A stretch of 64,000 nucleotides of DNA from G965247475 sp965247475 (GCA_965247475.1 OZ252016.1:620001-684000), one strand, 5' to 3'; shown: positions 1 to 8,631, numbered from the stretch's first letter. Made by a program: numbers and translations. Notes: generated by a model not told the origin, from the sequence alone.

Positions 1-11
1 ACCTCCCCTGG

Positions 12-404
12 TCAACAAACGACCGCTATGCGATCGAGGCTGGTGGGCACCTCGCCGGGGCCGATATCCAGCTTGTTGCCGTTCAGAAACAGGACTCTCA
101 GGTTGGGAATATCACCCAGTTCGCTGGGGATCGTGCCGTTGAGATCCTTTGGATAGACCTCCAGTGACCTGACGCCATCCGTTGCGGTGCTGAAAATCCC
201 GTCTCATGAGTTCATGGGCAGGGTCTCCGACCAGTTCAGACGGCCGTTCGGGTCAAGGGTGCTCTTCGGATCGATCAGCGTGCGGCAGTCCCGGATCCGA
301 CCGTCACCGTCCTGCGAGGAGCAGTGGCTAGTCGCCGAGCTCTGTGACCAGCCAGAGGCGGTAAGGCCTCCGCCAGGGGCGGACCCCGGCCGGCAGCCGC
401 ACAT
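12..404 (-). pseudogene. decayed leucine-rich-repeat protein (N-terminal cap and first LRR)
   Basis: The reverse strand reads as the start of a secreted LRR protein: a Cys-containing N-terminal cap (DCRTL, then LNWSETLP), followed by an LRR with LNGTIPSELG and LRVLFLNGN. The frame is broken by a TGA at 204-206, exactly where related cap regions have Trp before Asp-Gly (pattern W-D-G-I), so it looks like a TGG-to-TGA nonsense change. The frame ends at a second TGA at 12-14 after only about one and a half repeats, far shorter than normal LRR proteins. No signal peptide or convincing start remains upstream. The family is known for extracellular binding or adhesion; here it is most likely dead. 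Confidence 0.6.
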
Positions 405-525
405 CTAGCCGCAACAGGAACTTCGTCGGCCGGTGATGGGGCAGCCGCCGATTCGTGAGCGCGGACGCTGTCGTCGGCTAGTGGCGGCCATGAGATCGCC
501 GGGCTGGCGGAGCATCGTCCGGCGA

Positions 526-1908
526 CTAGGTACTCGGCGATCGCCTCCGGCGGGGGCGCAAGGGCGGCCGTCCGGCCGCCTTCCTTGCCCTCCTCGGCCC
601 GCCGATCGACCGGACCCCGGCGGCCTTGGTTCTTTCTGCCGGGCCATTGGCCACTGACGACCGGCCGCTGAGCCGCTCGCCGGGCAGCACCTTGTGTCCA
701 ACGGGGCCGACGGTTGCGGCGGACACCAGGTCACGGGGCGTGTGGCCATTGGCTGTGCCCTTGGTCGATCCATTCGCCGCACCGTTCGCGCCCTGTATGT
801 CGCCCCACCTGCGCCGCACCAGCTTGTTGCCCAGGACGCGCTCGATGGCGTGCAGAGCGTTCAGGTCGCCGCCACTGACCAGGGTGATCGAGCGCCCGCC
901 ACCGCCCATGCGGCCCGTGCGGCCCGTGCGGTGCGTGAAGAGATTCGGGTCATCGGGCACGTCGTAGTTGATGACCCGGGCCAGGCCGGCAATGTCGAGC
1001 CCGCGAGCGGCCACGTTGGTGGCGACCAGCACGTCGATCTGGGCGGCGCGCAGACGTTGGATGACGCGGCTGCGCGCTTGCTGTGTCATCGCGCCCTGAA
1101 TCGAGTCCACACGCAGGCCCACGTCCTTGAGCCGCGATCCCAGGCGGGACACCTGACGCCGGGTTCGCCCGAATACGATCGTCGGCGGTCCCCGTGATTC
1201 GCCCAGAATGTGCTGCACGGCTGCCAGACGCTCGGCCTCCGGCACGATCCAGGCCTCATGGTCGATGTCGGGGAGATCCTCAGGCTCTGTGTCGAGCTCG
1301 GCCCATTGCGGATCGCGGAGATGGCGCGAGGCGATGCGCTGCACCCAGGCGGGCACCGTGGCCGAGAACAGCGAGGTCTGCCGGTCGGCCGGCAGGTGGC
1401 GCAGGATGGCCTCGACCTGGGGGGCCATACCGATGTCGAACATCTGGTCGACTTCGTCCAGCACCACCACACGGACGGCCCGGGTGCGGATGCTGCCACT
1501 TTCCAACAGGTCGAGCGCACGGCCCGGCGTGGCCACCACGATCTGGGCGCCGGCGTCCAGCGCCTTGCGCTGGGGGCCGTAGCCCACGCCGCCCAGCACT
1601 CGCACCACCCGCGCGCCGCGCCGGGCGGCCAGCGGCTCGGTGACAGAGGCGATCTGCTCGACCAGCTCGCGCGTGGGCCCCAGGATCAGCGCCTGTTGCC
1701 CGAGGCGGTGGCCGTCGATGTGTTCGAGCAGCGGCAGCACGTAGGCCAGCGTCTTGCCGGAGCCGGTGCGGGCCTGGCCCACCACGTCCACCCCGGCGTG
1801 CAGGAGTGGGATGCAGGCGGTCTGGATGGGCGTGGGTTCGGTGATGGCCTGGGCTTCGAGATGGTCTGCGAGGTCGTCGCGGACGCCAAGGTCCGTAAAG
1901 CTGGTGAT
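526..1908 (-). CDS. DEAD-box RNA helicase (RhlE/DeaD-like) with apparent ATC start
   Basis: ATP-dependent RNA helicase of superfamily 2. Visible motifs in order: Q motif (ITEPTPIQ), Walker A GSGKT, PTRELVEQ, TPGRALD, motif II as DEVD rather than DEAD, SATVPAW, TNVAARGLD and HRTGRTGRMG, then a basic low-complexity tail rich in Gly, Asn and Arg. The first ATG/GTG/TTG in frame (GTG at 1791) lies after the Q motif, which would amputate an essential motif. The frame stays open back to a stop at 1921-1923, and the only sensible initiation point is ATC at 1906-1908, giving TSFTDLGV..., just where homologues begin with Met. A good Shine-Dalgarno (AGGGAG) sits 8 nt upstream. Either ATC is used, or this is an ATG-to-ATC mutation or error. 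About 460 residues; monocistronic. Confidence 0.85.
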   Translation of the reverse strand: MTSFTDLGVRDDLADHLEAQAITEPTPIQTACIPLLHAGVDVVGQARTGSGKTLAYVLPLLEHIDGHRLGQQALILGPTRELVEQIASVTEPLAARRGARVVRVLGGVGYGPQRKALDAGAQIVVATPGRALDLLESGSIRTRAVRVVVLDEVDQMFDIGMAPQVEAILRHLPADRQTSLFSATVPAWVQRIASRHLRDPQWAELDTEPEDLPDIDHEAWIVPEAERLAAVQHILGESRGPPTIVFGRTRRQVSRLGSRLKDVGLRVDSIQGAMTQQARSRVIQRLRAAQIDVLVATNVAARGLDIAGLARVINYDVPDDPNLFTHRTGRTGRMGGGGRSITLVSGGDLNALHAIERVLGNKLVRRRWGDIQGANGAANGSTKGTANGHTPRDLVSAATVGPVGHKVLPGERLSGRSSVANGPAERTKAAGVRSIGGPRRARKAAGRPPLRPRRRRSPST

Positions 1909-1916
1909 GAGGGAGA

Positions 1917-1922
1917 CTCCCT
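1917..1922 (-). promoter_or_regulatory. Shine-Dalgarno deciding an ATC start
   Basis: AGGGAG on the minus strand, 8 nt before the ATC codon at 1906-1908 of the helicase gene. No ATG, GTG or TTG occurs between the upstream stop codon (1921-1923) and the Q motif, so this site supports initiation at ATC. Confidence 0.5.
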
Positions 1923-2085
1923 AGGTCAGGCGCGCGCACAATGGCATTTGGTGGGTGCGCGGTGCCGGAGATTTGCGCGCGCTGGTCATTTTGCTGCGCG
2001 CGACGGTTGCTTGTGCCGCAACCATACCCTAATCAGGCTGCGAAGGCATGGGTCTTGCCTGTCCGACGCAGCTGGTTGAGTGGGC

Positions 2086-2136
2086 GCCAAGGGCGGGACT
2101 CGAACCCGCATGACCCGAAGATCACTAGCCCCTCAA
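2086..2136 (-). repeat. tRNA-Leu 3' fragment, candidate attachment site
   Basis: 51 bp matching positions 8820-8870 of the intact tRNA-Leu(GAG) with one mismatch (a at 2089 against g at 8823), in the same orientation; 46 bp (2091-2136) are identical. It covers the tRNA from the anticodon loop through the variable arm and T arm to the 3' acceptor strand, and stops abruptly in the anticodon loop. The 5' half is absent, so it cannot encode a tRNA. This is the geometry left by a tyrosine-recombinase element integrating at a tRNA 3' end: intact gene on one side, 3' fragment at the far end. Confidence 0.75.
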
Positions 2137-2236
2137 CCAGGCCGGACCCACCGCTGGCCACCGCGGTGGCACCTCAATACGAACAACACGACCGGATGCA
2201 GAGGCCCTTTATCGTGTTGCGGCCGTGCGCAGAGGC

Positions 2237-3034
2237 TCAGTCAAGCGTGATCAGGATGCGGCAATGGTCGCTGGGACCCCATTCTTCGGGCTCGTTGAGG
2301 GTGCGCGCGGACACGCGGTCGGCAATGTTCTCGGTGGCAAATACGTAGTCGGCTTGCGCCCAGGCCTGCGCGGGCGTCGCGCCGATGGATCGGAAGGTCA
2401 CTACATCACCACGGTAGTTGCGGCGCCCCTCACGTATGACGTGGCGAAAGCCCAGCGCTCGCATCCGGTCGAACGCTGTCTGGAAATGCAGGGCCTCGCG
2501 TTCGTTCCAGATCGGAGTCGTATGGGTGCTCCAGCCTGGGTTGATGGTCCAGTCGCCAGCGGCAATGACGCGGCTCCGACGGCCGACCAAGCGCGCCAGG
2601 TCCGATATCAGACGGTGCACCGAGCCGATGCACTCGTAGCGACTCGGCGAGCCCGACTCGCGTGTGAAGGCGTTGTACACGGGGGCCATGGAGACGACGA
2701 TGAGCGACTCGTCTCCGTCGATCGGATTCACTATCGCGGCTCCGAGCGTGCCCCACTCGCTCGTGTAGAAGTCGTGGCTGTGGTGATCGCCGATCCGCCG
2801 CGTTGCGATGAAGCTGACGGAGACCCGGCTGGAGAGTCGGGCCACAACCGAGGGATATCCCAGGCCGGCGATATGGCGCTCGGGCCAAAGCCTGTGGTCG
2901 ACTTCGACGTCGTGACGGAGCCCGTCGGGCAAGCGTGACGCTTCCTGCAGCAGCGCTATGTCGACATCGGCCATCTGGACCAGCTCGTCCCATGACTTAC
3001 GCCAGTGGGCCATGTTCCAGCAGACGATGTTCAT
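2237..3034 (-). CDS. endonuclease/exonuclease/phosphatase (EEP) family protein
   Basis: 265 residues, starting MNIVCWNM. The EEP fold signature is visible: Asn in the first strand (CWNM), the metal-ligand Glu in LLQEAS, a central GDW (family GDxN-like strand) and a terminal SDH (EWGPSDHCRI). These proteins hydrolyse phosphodiester or phosphomonoester bonds (DNA, RNA, lipids or small molecules); the substrate cannot be read from sequence. There is no signal peptide or membrane segment, so it is probably cytoplasmic. It stands alone just inside the left tRNA fragment, and may be island cargo. Confidence 0.7.
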   Translation of the reverse strand: MNIVCWNMAHWRKSWDELVQMADVDIALLQEASRLPDGLRHDVEVDHRLWPERHIAGLGYPSVVARLSSRVSVSFIATRRIGDHHSHDFYTSEWGTLGAAIVNPIDGDESLIVVSMAPVYNAFTRESGSPSRYECIGSVHRLISDLARLVGRRSRVIAAGDWTINPGWSTHTTPIWNEREALHFQTAFDRMRALGFRHVIREGRRNYRGDVVTFRSIGATPAQAWAQADYVFATENIADRVSARTLNEPEEWGPSDHCRILITLD

Positions 3035-3529
3035 CCGTCGTCCCCGCCCGGCAGCTCAATCACGGTTCGGCAATGAGCTCGGTCCGGGCAGACACCGATC
3101 GTATGTCGTGCAAGGGCCTGGCCGCCGTCGCCGTGCTTCGAGACGAGTCCGCAACTCGGATCGATGGCGTAGGCGTTGTGCCGTTCGCACGATATCTCCT
3201 ATCACACTCACCCTGGGCGCCCACCTGCCCGATCCAGGCCGGTCTCGGCCGTTCTCCAGCCGGCCTTGCCTGAGGCTGGCCTGGAACACCACGAGGCTGT
3301 GGTTCAAGCTCCCGGCCCATGACCTGCACCGGGCGGGCCGATCGCCGGCCGTCGCGACCTCGAATACTGGGGGATTCGCCCTGGACCGGGACTTCCCCGG
3401 CGTGCCTGGGAGACGGCGGGCAAACCGGACGTGAAGATCGAGCCCTTCGGTTGTAGTAGCAAACCTCACCGTAAACGCCCGCCTGGTGAGCGATAGAATG
3501 CCCGGACGGCGTGGCGCAAAGGTGGGCAC
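3035..3529. other. intergenic stretch without a supported gene
   Basis: About 500 bp between the EEP gene and the broken membrane gene. Open frames exist on both strands, but none has family resemblance or a credible start. Nothing recognised, apart from Arg/Pro-rich shadow frames typical of high-GC noncoding DNA. Confidence 0.4.
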
Positions 3530-3948
3530 ATGCAACGATCAACCGTGCGACGCGTGATACGACTTCTCGTCTTCGCGCTCTGGCTCCCGCTGGCGATTCT
3601 GGTGGTGTCGGCCATACGCTTCGGCGGCCTGCCTCTGCCCGTGGAAGAGGGCGAACCCCTGATCGTGGCCGCAATGGTCGCGTCCATGGTGCCCTTCACG
3701 TGGCTGGCGGCTCTCTCGCTAACCCTGGCCGTGACCCTTCTACACCGCGCGTCCGCGTGCTGGCCTACGCGTGCGGCGCCGTGCTGGCGCCACTGACGAT
3801 CGCGGCGGCGCTGATTGGCGGGCTGTTCGGACCCGTCGGCATCGTGCTCTACGCGCTCGTGCTTTCACTGCCGGCCTGGATCGCTCTGGGCATCACCGCG
3901 CTCGTCCAGCGCAACCGCACCAACATCCGTCCGGCGGAGAGCGCCTAA
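3530..3948 (+). pseudogene. small multi-pass membrane protein, frameshifted
   Basis: The first frame, from ATG 3530, encodes a hydrophobic segment at about residues 10-27 and a second at 45-70, then runs into a stop at 3796. From about 3745 a different frame continues with two further hydrophobic segments (VLAYACGAVLAPLTIAAAL and the GIVLYALVLSLPAWIALGI region) and ends at 3948. Joined near 3740-3755, the two halves give one four-helix protein of about 140 residues with a polar tail. The family is not recognised. A frameshift mutation, sequencing error or programmed shift would all explain it; no slippery heptamer stands out. Confidence 0.55.
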
Positions 3949-4020
3949 GCCGTTCTCTTCCCAAGATGTAGAGACGGGCGGCGCTCATCTCGAGGGTCGC
4001 GGCAGCCACATATTGGCAGC

Positions 4021-4142
4021 TCCCCGGCAGTGATCCCGATGACCGGTTTCATACGGATATCGGCGGCGGGCATCGACGCCCGCATATAATCCTGCCCGCC
4101 CGGATCGCCTGCCAGGTGCTCGTTCGGTGGATGCTAATCCGC
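4021..4142 (+). repeat. 122-bp diverged copy of the puuD/MOSC intergenic region
   Basis: Ungapped match, about 90% (12 mismatches), to 9655-9776. It carries the first 12 codons of the class I amidotransferase gene on the minus strand (MKPVIGITAGEL, then unrelated sequence), the TATAAT box, and the first five codons of the MOSC gene on the plus strand (GTG start). Differences in coding portions are mostly synonymous (ACC/ACT, GAC/GAT, GCC/GCT, with one D/E change). Both truncated reading frames run into unrelated sequence, so this is a relic rather than a working promoter-gene unit. Confidence 0.85.
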
Positions 4143-4446
4143 TCAGGGGTACCCCGTGCGGTGACAGCACTGTTGTGTGCTGGTCGTGACCCTCGCCCAG
4201 GATGGTCACCTCTGGCTATCCCCCGCTTTCCAGCCCACCGCCCACGAGCACCGGAGTCTTTGGTGCCTATTGTGTACTGCGAACTTTTGAGTTGGTGGTG
4301 ACGTTGTGAGCGTGGCGGCACGGTTGGGGCCGGGGATGGTCGGACTCACAACCTAGAATTTCTACTCATGACGGTGGATTGGCTTGGCGCAATTGCCGAG
4401 GTTTCAACGGTGCAGTTCGTGATGAGACGTCCGCCCGGGGGCGTCC
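4143..4446. other. intergenic stretch downstream of typA, no gene seen
   Basis: About 300 bp between the repeat and the typA stop codon. Short open frames only; no RNA gene or clear terminator was found. Base composition drops towards typA. Confidence 0.4.
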
Positions 4447-6285
4447 CTAATCTCGGGTGTGGGTCCCGGCCCGGCGGTGGCGCTTTCGGTCTAGCGCCGA
4501 GAGCTCCATCTTACGAAGGCGCAAGCTCTGTGGAGTAATCTCCACCAGTTCGTCATCAGATATGAACGCCAGGGCCTCGTCCAGGCTAAGCCTTATCGTG
4601 GAGTTTAGACGTCTGGTTATATCGGCCGTTGAAGAGCGTATATTGGTCAGCTTTTTCTCCTTGCAGACGTTGATTTCGATGTCGCCGCTGTTGTGGTGGG
4701 AGCCGATGATCATGCCTTCGTATACTCGTGTGCCCGGGTCGATAAAGGTGTCGCCCCTGCCCTGGGCGTTCAGCAACCCATAGGTGACGGCCACACCACC
4801 CTCAGACGCCACGAGCACACCACCGCGTTCGGATTTTAGTTCGCCCTCCATCAGCTCGTAGGAGGTGAAGATACTGCTTTGCACTCCGTCACCCCGCGTG
4901 GTGCGGAGAAAGAAAGCATTAAATCTGATCAGCCCACGGGTGGGTATCTTGTACTCCATGTGGACGTACCCGTTATCGGTAAACCGCATATCTTGGAGCT
5001 GGGCCATGTGGGCCGATAGGTATTCGGTTAGTACGCCAACGTACTCTTCACGGGCGCTGATATTCAAAATCTCGTAGGGCTCGTATATCTGACCGTCAAT
5101 CACCTTGAACACGGGTGCGGGACGAGACACCTGGAATTCGTACTGTTCACGGCGCATAGTCTCGGCTAAGATGGACAGGTGTAGCTCTCCCCGGCCGGCA
5201 ACCATGAACACGTCGGCGCTGGGGGTGACCTCTACTCGCAAACTGATGTTGGTCCGTAGCTCTTTCATCAGCCGTTCGTGGAGATGTCGAGACGTGCAGT
5301 GGACACCCTCCCGGCCCATGAAAGGCGAGGTGTTCACCCTGAAGCTCATCCGCACGGTCGGTTCATTGATGTCGATGGACGGTAGAGCCTCTGGGTGTTC
5401 AGGAGAGGCGATGGTGTCGCCTATGGACACCCCCTTGGGACCGGTCACGGCCACAATGTCCCCGGCATTGGCTTCGGAGACTTCCACCCGCTTAATCCCA
5501 CGAAAAACAAAAATGTGCTCCAGGTTGTGGGCAGTGCTCTCGGCGTTGAGGCACAACAAGGTCACGTCGTCGCCCTGCCTGAGCGTGCCGTTGGTGATCC
5601 GGCCCACGGCCACCTGTCCCAGATAGTTGTCGTAGTCCAGCGCTGCAACCAGCATTTGGATCGGGGCCGTGGGGTCTCCTTTTGGCGGCGGCACTGAGTC
5701 CAGGATCGCCTGAAAGAGAGGCTGCATATCCGACCATGGCGTGTCCAGGTCCGTGGTGGCGTAACCCTGCCGGGCCGATGCATACAACACCGGGAAGTCC
5801 AGCTGCTTCGCATCTGTAGCCAATTCCAAGAACAGGTCTTGGACCATCTCGACCACCTCTGCCACCCGGGCCTCGGGGCGGTCTATCTTGTTAATGACCA
5901 CCATGGGAGTGATGTTCTGTTGGAGGGCTTGGCGTAGCACGTAGGTAGTCTGAGGCATTGGCCCGTCTACAGCGTCCACCAGCAGCAGACAGCCATCGGC
6001 CATGTTCATGACACGTTCCACCTCGCCGCTGAAGTCGGCATGGCCGGGGGTGTCGATGATGTTGATCCTAACTCCCCCGTAGGTGACGGAGGCGTTCTTG
6101 GCCAGAATTGTGATGCCACGCTCTCGCTCTAGAGGGTTGGTGTCCATGATCAACGCGCCCACCTGTTGGTGGGCCCGGAAGACCTGGCCCTGCATCAACA
6201 AAGCGTCGACCAGAGTGGTCTTGCCGTGATCGACGTGGGCTATGATGGCCAGGTTACGTATGGCGTTGTTCTGGTAGTCGATCAA
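4447..6285 (-). CDS. typA: ribosome-associated GTPase TypA/BipA
   Basis: 612 residues, the usual length for TypA/BipA, a translational GTPase that acts on the 50S subunit in stress and low-temperature ribosome assembly. Seen: G1 GHVDHGKTT-type P-loop (AHVDHGKTTL), RGITI switch I, DTPGH, NKID, then EF-G-like domains II, III and V and the TypA-specific C-terminal domain (GTRVYEGMIIG, NVCKEKKLTNIRSS). The likely start is TTG at 6285, giving MIDYQNNAIRN as in homologues. GC content and codon choice are visibly lower than in neighbouring genes (AT-rich third positions), suggesting a different origin from the surrounding chromosome. It lies inside the tRNA-Leu-bounded segment, beside a cold-shock-type helicase. 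Confidence 0.95.
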   Translation of the reverse strand: MIDYQNNAIRNLAIIAHVDHGKTTLVDALLMQGQVFRAHQQVGALIMDTNPLERERGITILAKNASVTYGGVRINIIDTPGHADFSGEVERVMNMADGCLLLVDAVDGPMPQTTYVLRQALQQNITPMVVINKIDRPEARVAEVVEMVQDLFLELATDAKQLDFPVLYASARQGYATTDLDTPWSDMQPLFQAILDSVPPPKGDPTAPIQMLVAALDYDNYLGQVAVGRITNGTLRQGDDVTLLCLNAESTAHNLEHIFVFRGIKRVEVSEANAGDIVAVTGPKGVSIGDTIASPEHPEALPSIDINEPTVRMSFRVNTSPFMGREGVHCTSRHLHERLMKELRTNISLRVEVTPSADVFMVAGRGELHLSILAETMRREQYEFQVSRPAPVFKVIDGQIYEPYEILNISAREEYVGVLTEYLSAHMAQLQDMRFTDNGYVHMEYKIPTRGLIRFNAFFLRTTRGDGVQSSIFTSYELMEGELKSERGGVLVASEGGVAVTYGLLNAQGRGDTFIDPGTRVYEGMIIGSHHNSGDIEINVCKEKKLTNIRSSTADITRRLNSTIRLSLDEALAFISDDELVEITPQSLRLRKMELSALDRKRHRRAGTHTRD

Positions 6286-6437
6286 ATCTATTCACACCAC
6301 GTGCCATGATAGCGTTAGGGCGTACCCGGAGCGCGTCGAATTTGGTGGGGAAGACTCGGAGCGGTCCCACCGCCGTATAGACGGGCTGTTGGCTATCCCA
6401 AACGGCTGTACGTCTTGGAGACGGGGCGACCGCGCTA

Positions 6438-7859
6438 TCACACAGGGACGCTAGAGATCAGCCGCGGTTGCTGTGAGGTTCTCCCTCGACGTTGTCCCAC
6501 CCTATGGGAGACGTTCCACGGCTTGCGTACGAACCGGCTGCCGAGGCCCCGGTCGATCTCACGCCACTTCTGTTCCTCATCCGGCGTAATAAACGTCACG
6601 GCCTCACCGGAGCGGCCCATGCGGCCCGTTCTTCCGACCCTGTGGGTGAAGAGCAGCTCAGAGTCCGGTAGGTCAAAGTTGATGACCTGGCCAATACCCT
6701 TGATATCTAGCCCACGCGCGGCTACGTTGGTTGCCACCAAGATAGGTGTGGCACCGGAACGGAAGCCCTCCATCACTCGCTCGCGAGCGTTTTGACTAAG
6801 ATTCCCCTGGAGCGCCCCCACCGGGTAGCCCAGCTCGTCTAGCTGCTTTGCCAGCTTCTTCACCCCGCGCTTGGTTTTGCCAAAGACGATGGCCGGCGCG
6901 TCGTCCCGCCGGTCTAGCAGGGTCCGGAGTGCGCCGATCTTGGCGTCCTTCTGGATGGTATAGACCAGATGCTTCACGGTGGGCAGCGCTTGCAGATCTG
7001 CGTCCACATCCACCATTGCGGGGTTCCGCAGGTGCTTCGTGGCTGTCTTCGCCACCCAGTCGGGCATTGTTGCCGAGAAGAGCGCGGTCTGCCGGCTGGA
7101 GGGCGTCCGGCTAAGGATAGCCTCGACATCGCGGGCAAACCCCTTGTCCAGCATTTCGTCCGCCTCATCCAACACCAAGAACCGTACTGATTGTAGACTT
7201 AGAGTGCCCTGCCGGAGGTGGTCCAGGGTGCGGCCAGGAGTACCGATGATGATCTGGGCGCCGGCCTTCAGTGCTTTGTATTCCGGCTGCAACGACCGGC
7301 CACCGTAAAGCAAGGTGCAGCGTAGCCGTTGTGGTGACGCCATGGCCTGCGTTACTCCGGCCACCTGGATGGCCAACTCGCGAGTGGGCACCAGCACCAG
7401 CGCCTGGACCCGCCGGACCGACGGGTCGCACTGTTCTGCCAGGGGTACGGCGAACGCCAGGGTCTTCCCAGACCCCGTACGTGCCTGCCCTACTACGTCC
7501 CGGCCCGCCAGGAGAAGAGGGATCGCTTTCTCTTGAATGGGCGTGGGCTCTGATATGTTCATACGGAAGAGCGCTGCTCTGATAACGGCTCTCAAGGCCA
7601 TTTCTGGAAACCCTGGAGCAGGGCCGACCGCGCCATCGGCGGGGGATTGACTTGTGGTGGATGCCCCCCTGGCGGGTGCTCTTGCGGGAGAGGAAAGGGC
7701 GTCACGCCGGGCTCTGAAGCACGGGGAGCAGTACACCGGGCGGTCTTGGCTTGGCCGGAAGGGAACCGTTGTGGACGTGCCACACTCAGCGCAGACGGCC
7801 CGGTGCCGGCGTTTAGGGCCAGCCAAACTTGGGCGAGTCGATAGGGATTCTAAAGGCAT
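6438..7859 (-). CDS. DEAD-box RNA helicase with N-terminal CxxC...CxxC zinc-ribbon segment
   Basis: The start is set at ATG 7859 (MPLESLSTRP), preceded by GGAGAAGGA about 10 nt upstream; longer frames have no such site. Residues about 20-45 hold two Cys pairs (CAEC and CSPC, about 17 apart), resembling a zinc ribbon found on some RNA helicases. The helicase core follows: TPIQ, GSGKT, PTRELAIQ, TPGRTLD, DEADEM, SATMPDW, ATNVAARGLD and HRVGRTGRMG. The product is about 473 residues and unwinds structured RNA, often at low temperature. A roughly 130-nt AT-richer leader precedes it. Like typA it differs in composition from the window average. Confidence 0.92.
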   Translation of the reverse strand: MPLESLSTRPSLAGPKRRHRAVCAECGTSTTVPFRPSQDRPVYCSPCFRARRDALSSPARAPARGASTTSQSPADGAVGPAPGFPEMALRAVIRAALFRMNISEPTPIQEKAIPLLLAGRDVVGQARTGSGKTLAFAVPLAEQCDPSVRRVQALVLVPTRELAIQVAGVTQAMASPQRLRCTLLYGGRSLQPEYKALKAGAQIIIGTPGRTLDHLRQGTLSLQSVRFLVLDEADEMLDKGFARDVEAILSRTPSSRQTALFSATMPDWVAKTATKHLRNPAMVDVDADLQALPTVKHLVYTIQKDAKIGALRTLLDRRDDAPAIVFGKTKRGVKKLAKQLDELGYPVGALQGNLSQNARERVMEGFRSGATPILVATNVAARGLDIKGIGQVINFDLPDSELLFTHRVGRTGRMGRSGEAVTFITPDEEQKWREIDRGLGSRFVRKPWNVSHRVGQRRGRTSQQPRLISSVPV

Positions 7860-8394
7860 GTAGAAACGGAATCCTTCTCCCAAAAGGGTCAGTACGGGTA
7901 ATCTAGCGCAGGGTGCAACGACGAAAGACGGGGCAGACGGTGGTTGGTTGCCGAGTATGAATCCTTGGTGCGGTATCAGGCGCGTTGGCCTACTGTAACA
8001 TATAACGCCAACAGATAACAGGCAATCAAGGACTTCACTAAGACCTCTCTCCCTTTTGGGAAGATGAACCGGCATTGGACGGCGATAGCCCCCGCCATGA
8101 GCAGGGCGCCCATACCCGCAGGAACGGCGTCCGATTCGCCTCAGCGAATTGACTCTGTCGATAGTACACGCAGGCTAAGAGTGGTGGGCCTAAACGTACT
8201 GTACGGCGACTTTCTGCTGGGAGGCCTCGATGTAAGAGGGACACGAGGGTTCAAACGACAACGACTAAGCCCAACCGAGACTACAACCTATTGAGAGGGC
8301 TGCTACGGCGCAACATCCTTGATTGCGCCGCCCCAACCAGAGCGGGATGCCACGCTACCCCGATTAGCGAACGTGAGAACGGCTCATGCCCTCA
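7860..8394. other. leader and intergenic region upstream of the helicase
   Basis: 535 bp. The part nearest the helicase is AT-richer than the chromosome and contains the candidate promoter listed separately. The rest shows no supported gene; short frames on both strands have no resemblance to known proteins. Confidence 0.4.
8000..8029 (-). promoter_or_regulatory. candidate promoter for the second DEAD-box helicase
   Basis: On the minus strand TTGATT (8024-8029) is separated by 18 bp from TTATAT (8000-8005), a fair sigma-70-type match. Transcription would begin near 7990 and leave a leader of about 130 nt before the ATG at 7859, as is common for cold-inducible helicase genes. Confidence 0.4.
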
Positions 8395-8631
8395 CTATCG
8401 AGGCTGCAGCTTGCGCCGCCGCTGGCTCTGCCGGTAACCGGCGTGCGGCGTGATCCCGCGGTCGCGCAATGTCGCCACGAAGTCGCGGGTGTTGGAGCTG
8501 CGGTCTGCGCCGCATGTCGCTCGCCCCGGGGCGTTGCGCGCCAGCATTGTCAGCGCCGCCTCCCGCTCGGCCTGACCGTGCGCCTCACGCAGCTCGACAT
8601 CGACCACCAGACCGTGCCGGTTCTCGCTTAG
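8395..8631 (-). mobile_element. DDE transposase remnant, IS5/IS1182-like C-terminal part
   Basis: The minus strand reads ENRHGLVVDVELREAHG, EREAALTML, then NTRDFVATLRDRGITPH, which is the conserved C-terminal region of IS5/IS1182-like transposases. After TPH the sequence jumps directly to AGYRQSQRRRK, which in intact elements lies some 20 residues further on, and then stops. Both the catalytic N-terminal part and the final conserved Glu region are missing. No terminal inverted repeats were identified. This is an internally deleted fossil lying between the helicase and tRNA-Leu, consistent with a decayed mobile island end. Confidence 0.65.

Noticed and set aside
204..206. TGA read as tryptophan (recoding)
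   Set aside because: TGA is used as a genuine stop in many intact genes here (for example murC, ftsW, truB overlaps), so the LRR case is better explained as a pseudogene.
2086..2136. A second functional tRNA
   Set aside because: Only the part from the anticodon loop to the 3' end is present; no 5' acceptor or D arm lies beyond 2136.
3056..3535. Possible group II intron or gene remnant
   Set aside because: Some text resembles intron-tail sequence, but no reverse transcriptase or domain V structure could be supported.
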